DNA of 43,548 nt from an uncultured Butyrivibrio sp. GTDB taxonomy: Bacteria; Bacillota; Clostridia; Lachnospirales; Lachnospiraceae. Location: contig CAMENP010000020.1 in assembly GCA_945928575.1 (NCBI GenBank), positions 1 through 43,548 of the forward strand, given 5' to 3'. Positions within the stretch are counted from its first letter, which is position 1, and each line of letters opens with the position of its first letter. Position numbers and translations under genes: made by a program. The notes under the pieces were generated by a model, which was not told the DNA's origin, searched no databases, and worked only from the letters and a program-made list of their open reading frames with translations. Below, in pieces: positions 39,836 through 43,548 of the stretch.

Positions 39836-41005
39836 ATGAAAAAACGAATTTTAACACTCGCACTTGCCCTCACGATGGCAGCTGCAACAGCAATGACAGG
39901 ATGTGGAAAGAAAGACAGCGCATCATCAGACACAATTAACATAGGCACGGTGTTCAATACCACAGGCTATATGGCAGCATATGAACAGCCGGCAGCCAAC
40001 GGATTCCAGCTTGCGGTGGATGAAATCAATGAGGCCGGAGGAATTTCGGGAAAAAAGATTACATATACCACAATCAATGCACAGTCGGATGCAGCCCAGA
40101 ATGCATCTGCCACAACAAAACTTATCGATGTTAATAATGCAGTTGTTGTAGCCGGTGTCTGTGAAGCCAACCTTGCAATTACGGCAGGAACAGCAGCACA
40201 GGATGCAGGAGTTCCGTTTGTTACTGTAGGTGCAACACTTCCTGATATACCGGATCGAGTAGGCGACGGATTGTATCTTGCTCCTTATGGTGATAATACA
40301 CAGGCATATGCACTTGCAGAGTATGCATACAACGATCTCGGTCTTAAAACAGCATATGTAATAGAAGATTCTACATCTGAATATACACTTGCACTCAGCA
40401 AATATTTCAAAGAGAGATTTAAAGAACTCGGAGGCGAAATAGTCCTTGAGGATTCATATGATGAGAACGGATATACGGATTTCTCAGCATCAATCTCAAA
40501 GGTAACGGCACTTGATAAGAAACCTGATTTATTGTTCTTCAGCAGTTTCACAGACCAGGCACCGATAATGCTTCAGCAGTACAGAGCACAGGGACTTGAT
40601 ATGCCGGTTATGTCAGGTGATGGATTTGACTCATTGACAATTGCTGAGATTGCCGGTAAAGATGCTAATAACGTATATTATTCAACACATGTAAACCTTG
40701 ATGCGGATTCAGATGTAGTAACCAAATTCAAAGCTGCATACAAGGAGAAGTATTCAACCGAGCCTGAAAATGCATTTGCAGCACTTGGATATGATTCGGC
40801 ATACCTTATCAAATATGCTATTGAAAATTACATCGACGGCGATATCACATCAGATTCCATAAAAGAAGCAATCGGTAAAGTAACCGGATTTGAAGGTGTA
40901 ACAGGAACAATATCATACGAGAACGGAAGCCACGTTCCGACAAAGAGTGTTTCCATCAACAAATTTGAAAACGGAGAAGTTGTTTTCTTAAAGAATGTAG
41001 GCTGA
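39836..41005 (+). CDS. livJ: Branched-chain-amino-acid-type substrate-binding lipoprotein
   Basis: A 389-residue extracytoplasmic receptor for the Liv importer. The signal peptide ends in a lipobox-like TAMTGC with Cys23 as the lipid anchor. The mature part starts DTINIGTVFNTTGYMAAYEQP and contains GFQLAVDEINEAGGI and a Periplasmic_binding_6 type fold. LivJ/LivK/AmiC/UrtA relatives bind amino acids, amides or urea. The pocket cannot be read reliably from sequence, so the substrate is open. AAAGGAG precedes the start. A strong terminator follows, which should favour this gene block over the downstream enzymes. Confidence 0.92.
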   Translation: MKKRILTLALALTMAAATAMTGCGKKDSASSDTINIGTVFNTTGYMAAYEQPAANGFQLAVDEINEAGGISGKKITYTTINAQSDAAQNASATTKLIDVNNAVVVAGVCEANLAITAGTAAQDAGVPFVTVGATLPDIPDRVGDGLYLAPYGDNTQAYALAEYAYNDLGLKTAYVIEDSTSEYTLALSKYFKERFKELGGEIVLEDSYDENGYTDFSASISKVTALDKKPDLLFFSSFTDQAPIMLQQYRAQGLDMPVMSGDGFDSLTIAEIAGKDANNVYYSTHVNLDADSDVVTKFKAAYKEKYSTEPENAFAALGYDSAYLIKYAIENYIDGDITSDSIKEAIGKVTGFEGVTGTISYENGSHVPTKSVSINKFENGEVVFLKNVG

Positions 41006-41021
41006 TTTGTAAGATGATTCC

Positions 41022-41049
41022 AAAGGGGGATGATTACATCCCCCTTTTT
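41022..41049 (+). terminator. Strong internal terminator after livJ
   Basis: AAAGGGGGATG pairs perfectly with CATCCCCCTTT around a four-base loop, ATTA, and T follows. The stem is GC-rich and compact. The next gene, in the same direction, starts only 20 nt later and has no visible promoter, so it depends on read-through. Confidence 0.9.
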
Positions 41050-41068
41050 AACAATCCGGAGGTTGATC

Positions 41069-42409
41069 ATGAACAACAATGTATTATATGAACTTGATTC
41101 ACGTTATATATCTGACGTGCTCAAACTCAGGTTTACGCCTGCCAATGCAGTAATGGCAGAGGATGTATATCTGTATGATATCGAAGAAAAAAAATATCTT
41201 GATATGTCCGCCGGATGGGCTGTAATGAATCTCGGATACAGCAATAAAACTGTTGCGGAAGCTATAAAGAAACAGATTGAAACTCTGAGCTTTGCAGGTG
41301 TGATTTCGTGCGTATCCAAAGAGAGCATAGAACTTGCGCAGAAAATATGCGGGCTTCTTCCTGGTGATTTTGAGAAGAAGGTCTGGTATGGACATTCCGG
41401 ATCCGACGCAAACGAATTCGTCGCAAAAATGATACCTTATGCGACCGGCAGACCGGCCATATTGACATTTGAGGGTTCTTACCATGGACAGACACTTGGT
41501 GCATATGCAATGTCGGGACATCCGTCATTAACTGCATTTGCGAAAGACAGCAGCGCAAATCCCAAGCTTCCATATCCGGATTATTACCGGGATGGTGCGG
41601 GAATGACTCCCGAAGAATATGACATTAAATGCCTGGATTATATCGAAAATGGTTTTTTCAAGGACAAGTTCGACCCGTACAAAGTCGGCGCGATTGTGGT
41701 AGAAGCAGTACAGAGCGACGGAGGAGATATCCCTGCAGGAAATACATTCCTTAGAGGACTTGAGAAGATATGCAGAAAATACGGAATGTATCTGATTTTT
41801 GATGAAGTCAAAATTGGAATGGGAAGAACCGGAGACATGTTTGGGTTCGAGGAATCAGGAGTCATACCGGATGTCGTTATTATAGGCAAATCAATTGGCG
41901 CAGGGCTGCCTTTAAGTATCGTTGCCGGACGCAGCGAAATAATGGACTGCGCTACCGGATTACATCTGTTCACAACAAGCGGCAGTCCGGTTGTATGTGC
42001 CGGAGCTTCGGCAATGATTGATGAACTGACCGGAAATAATATTCCGGAAAATGCACGAAATATGGGCACCTGCCTTAAAACAGAACTTAACAGACTTAAG
42101 GAGCGATGCAGTTATATCGGAGATGTGCGAGGACGGGGACTTCTTATAGGCACAGAGCTTATTAATAACCCCAAAGACCGTATTCCGGCAACTGAGCTTG
42201 CAGCCAAGGTCGTCTACAGGGCATATGAGCTGGGCATGATATGTTATTACACGGGACCGGCATCAAATGTAATTGAATTTACACCGCCGCTTATTTTGAA
42301 TGAAAAACAGGCATATGATGCGGTAAGCATTCTGGAACAGGCGATAAATGATGCGGTCATGGGAAAAGTTCCGGATGATAAACTTAAAAATTTCAGCGGA
42401 TGGGCTTAA
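41069..42409 (+). CDS. Class III aminotransferase
   Basis: A 446-residue PLP enzyme of the acetylornithine/GABA/beta-amino-acid group. SGSDANE (110-116), SYHGQTLGA (137-145), LIFDEVKIGMGRTG (242-255, with D245) and the PLP lysine in IIGKSIGAGLP (Lys274) are intact. Typical substrates are omega-amino acids (GABA, beta-alanine, ornithine type) or small hydrophobic amines, giving a semialdehyde or keto acid. It could therefore act after a lactam- or amide-opening step in this operon. CCGGAGG at 41057-41063 supports the ATG at 41069. An in-frame ATG at 41030 lies within the terminator hairpin. Confidence 0.92.
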   Translation: MNNNVLYELDSRYISDVLKLRFTPANAVMAEDVYLYDIEEKKYLDMSAGWAVMNLGYSNKTVAEAIKKQIETLSFAGVISCVSKESIELAQKICGLLPGDFEKKVWYGHSGSDANEFVAKMIPYATGRPAILTFEGSYHGQTLGAYAMSGHPSLTAFAKDSSANPKLPYPDYYRDGAGMTPEEYDIKCLDYIENGFFKDKFDPYKVGAIVVEAVQSDGGDIPAGNTFLRGLEKICRKYGMYLIFDEVKIGMGRTGDMFGFEESGVIPDVVIIGKSIGAGLPLSIVAGRSEIMDCATGLHLFTTSGSPVVCAGASAMIDELTGNNIPENARNMGTCLKTELNRLKERCSYIGDVRGRGLLIGTELINNPKDRIPATELAAKVVYRAYELGMICYYTGPASNVIEFTPPLILNEKQAYDAVSILEQAINDAVMGKVPDDKLKNFSGWA

Positions 42410-42423
42410 AAAGGAGAAAAATT

Positions 42424-43317
42424 ATGTATATAAGCAAGGAAAAATTTATATCGGAATTTAAACCGGATATGACTCCGGCAGCAAAAGTTGCAGTACCTGC
42501 AACAGTCACATTTCAGACACAGGATTGTTTCTCGGGACATTATACCAAGGAAACAGATATCCTTGAGAAACTGGATTATACTTCCATTAATCCATCAACG
42601 GGTCCGGTATATTTTGAAGGCGCAATGCCGGGAGATGTATTGGAAATACATATTGACAAAATTGAATGTGCCAAATCAGGATGCACTATGTGCATTCCGA
42701 CAGAAGGACTGCTTGGACATCTGGTAGAGAAGTCAATTACTAAGATATATGACCTTTCAGAAGGAAAAGTTAAAATCAGTGACGGAGTGGAACTCCCAAT
42801 GGAGCCTATGATTGGCGTAATTGGTGTAGCACCGAAGTCGGGAGAATTCAAAACAATTCTTCCGGGTGACCACGGCGGGAACATGGATACAACATTGATA
42901 CGCGAGGGTTCTACATTGTTCCTCCCGGTCGGCGCGGAAGGCGGATTGTTAGCTATGGGAGATCTGCATGCGGCAATGGGAGACGGTGAATCATTTTATA
43001 CCGGACTGGAAGTAGCCGGAGAAGTTACGGTAACGGTCAATGTTCGTAAGGATCTCAAAATGGATATTCCTTTTGTCCTTTGTGAAGACAAATTTGCATC
43101 AATAGCTACCGATAGCACAGTGGACGGAGCACTCGAAAAAGCAATGGAAAAGCTGGTATATTTTATAAGCGATCACAGTAAACTGGATTTCTATGAATCA
43201 GGATTTATGTGTGGATTATATGCCAATCTTGAAATCAGCCAGGTAGTTGATCCGGTAAAAACAGCCAGAATGTCCATTAAAACCAAATATCTGAAAGAAT
43301 GTGGAATCGAAATCTGA
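42424..43317 (+). CDS. Acetamidase/formamidase family protein
   Basis: A 297-residue amidohydrolase of the FmdA/AmdA family, which splits formamide or acetamide-like amides to ammonia and an acid. The family features are the metal-binding QDCFSGHY (about 37-44), GPVYFEGAMPGDVLEIHI (about 58-75), LPGDHGGNMDTTLI (about 145-158) and FLPVGAEGGLLAMGDLHAAMGDGE (about 165-188). AAAAGGAG precedes the ATG at 42424, 14 nt after the aminotransferase stop. Released ammonia or a small amide could be the final nitrogen product of the pathway. Confidence 0.92.
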   Translation: MYISKEKFISEFKPDMTPAAKVAVPATVTFQTQDCFSGHYTKETDILEKLDYTSINPSTGPVYFEGAMPGDVLEIHIDKIECAKSGCTMCIPTEGLLGHLVEKSITKIYDLSEGKVKISDGVELPMEPMIGVIGVAPKSGEFKTILPGDHGGNMDTTLIREGSTLFLPVGAEGGLLAMGDLHAAMGDGESFYTGLEVAGEVTVTVNVRKDLKMDIPFVLCEDKFASIATDSTVDGALEKAMEKLVYFISDHSKLDFYESGFMCGLYANLEISQVVDPVKTARMSIKTKYLKECGIEI

Positions 43318-43336
43318 CATAAAGGAGGGCGTAAGT

Positions 43337-43548
43337 ATGGTTATTGAAAAAGTTTCGATAATTGGCCTTGGAGCCGTAGGATGTACTGTGGCACCATATA
43401 TAATAAGCTATCTGCCTGAGAAAAATGTAAGAATAATTGCGGGTGGAAAGCGAAAAGAACGGCTGGAACAGAATGGCATAATAGTAAATAATACTTTAAT
43501 TGAAAAACTTAACGCAACAAAAAAGTTATGAAATAGAGAAATCTGTTG
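43337..43548 (+). pseudogene. Second ketopantoate-reductase-family gene, apparently frameshifted; cut by window end
   Basis: Behind an excellent AAAGGAGGG site, the ATG at 43337 opens a Rossmann start closely like that of the reductase at 34.8 kb (VSIIGLGAVG versus ISIIGLGALG) but stops after 64 codons at 43531. The stop comes just after a run of six A (43519-43524). In the +1 frame the sequence stays open to the window end, so one extra A in that run would explain the break. The part after residue 45 no longer resembles the family clearly. It may be a true pseudogene, a phase-variable or frameshifting site, or a sequencing error. Confidence 0.5.

Noticed and set aside
1-43548. CRISPR array, rRNA or tRNA genes
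   Set aside because: No regularly spaced repeats and no recognisable rRNA or tRNA segments on either strand.

Overview
The window looks like chromosomal DNA of a spore-forming Clostridia species, most likely Lachnospiraceae. The support is a SpoVT homologue with a TTG start, AGGAGG-type ribosome binding sites before almost every gene, consensus sigma-A promoters, a CBS/DRTGG-type inorganic pyrophosphatase, a SEC-C methionine aminopeptidase, paired DegV proteins and a potABCD operon. These assignments come from reading motifs and family patterns; no database search was run. No rRNA, tRNA, CRISPR array or complete insertion sequence was seen.

Region 1 (1-3.1 kb) is an AT-rich accessory segment. 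It has a class II Fic (AMP-transferase type) gene, an intergenic stretch with two strong stem-loops and a 24-bp tandem repeat, and a tight three-gene cassette: a DUF4417 protein, a small EndoU-type nuclease toxin and a probable immunity protein. Region 2 (3.1-10.4 kb) is core-like: spoVT, a tail-anchored coiled-coil protein, CBS-pyrophosphatase, flavin reductase, a shikimate-kinase-like protein, a LysM/G5/M23 cell-wall hydrolase with a WalR-like box in its promoter, and murA.

Region 3 (10.4-15.3 kb) is a polyamine ABC transporter operon, potABCD. A palindromic operator overlaps its promoter and a long leader hairpin precedes potA. PotA is enlarged, and PotD is anchored by a C-terminal membrane helix instead of a lipid. 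Region 4 (15.3-24.5 kb) holds a hemolysin-III protein divergent from an EamA transporter, a heterodimeric ABC exporter pair divergent from an AraC regulator with two 12-bp direct repeats exactly 21 bp apart, and the potassium uptake genes trkA-trkH translationally coupled to that regulator.

Region 5 (24.5-31.9 kb) has two DegV (fatty-acid-binding type) genes, each with its own striking operator-like palindromes, a class V aminotransferase with an ECF-transporter S component, a protein that resembles a primary sigma factor but lacks the promoter-reading regions, a DUF4234 membrane protein, map, an ECF sigma factor and a TetR regulator.

Region 6 (31.9-43.5 kb) is the most interesting metabolic locus. 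A PucR-type regulator is divergent from a long, tightly packed operon: a divergent LamB/YcsF (PxpA-like) protein without PxpB/PxpC, a cyclase-family amidohydrolase, a ketopantoate-reductase-family enzyme, a cytidylate-kinase-like protein, a complete branched-chain-amino-acid-type ABC importer (livG, F, H, M and a binding lipoprotein), an internal terminator, a class III aminotransferase, an acetamidase/formamidase and a broken second ketopantoate-reductase gene at the window edge. Together these suggest import, ring or amide hydrolysis, transamination and reduction of a nitrogen compound (an amide, lactam or imide) that I cannot identify.
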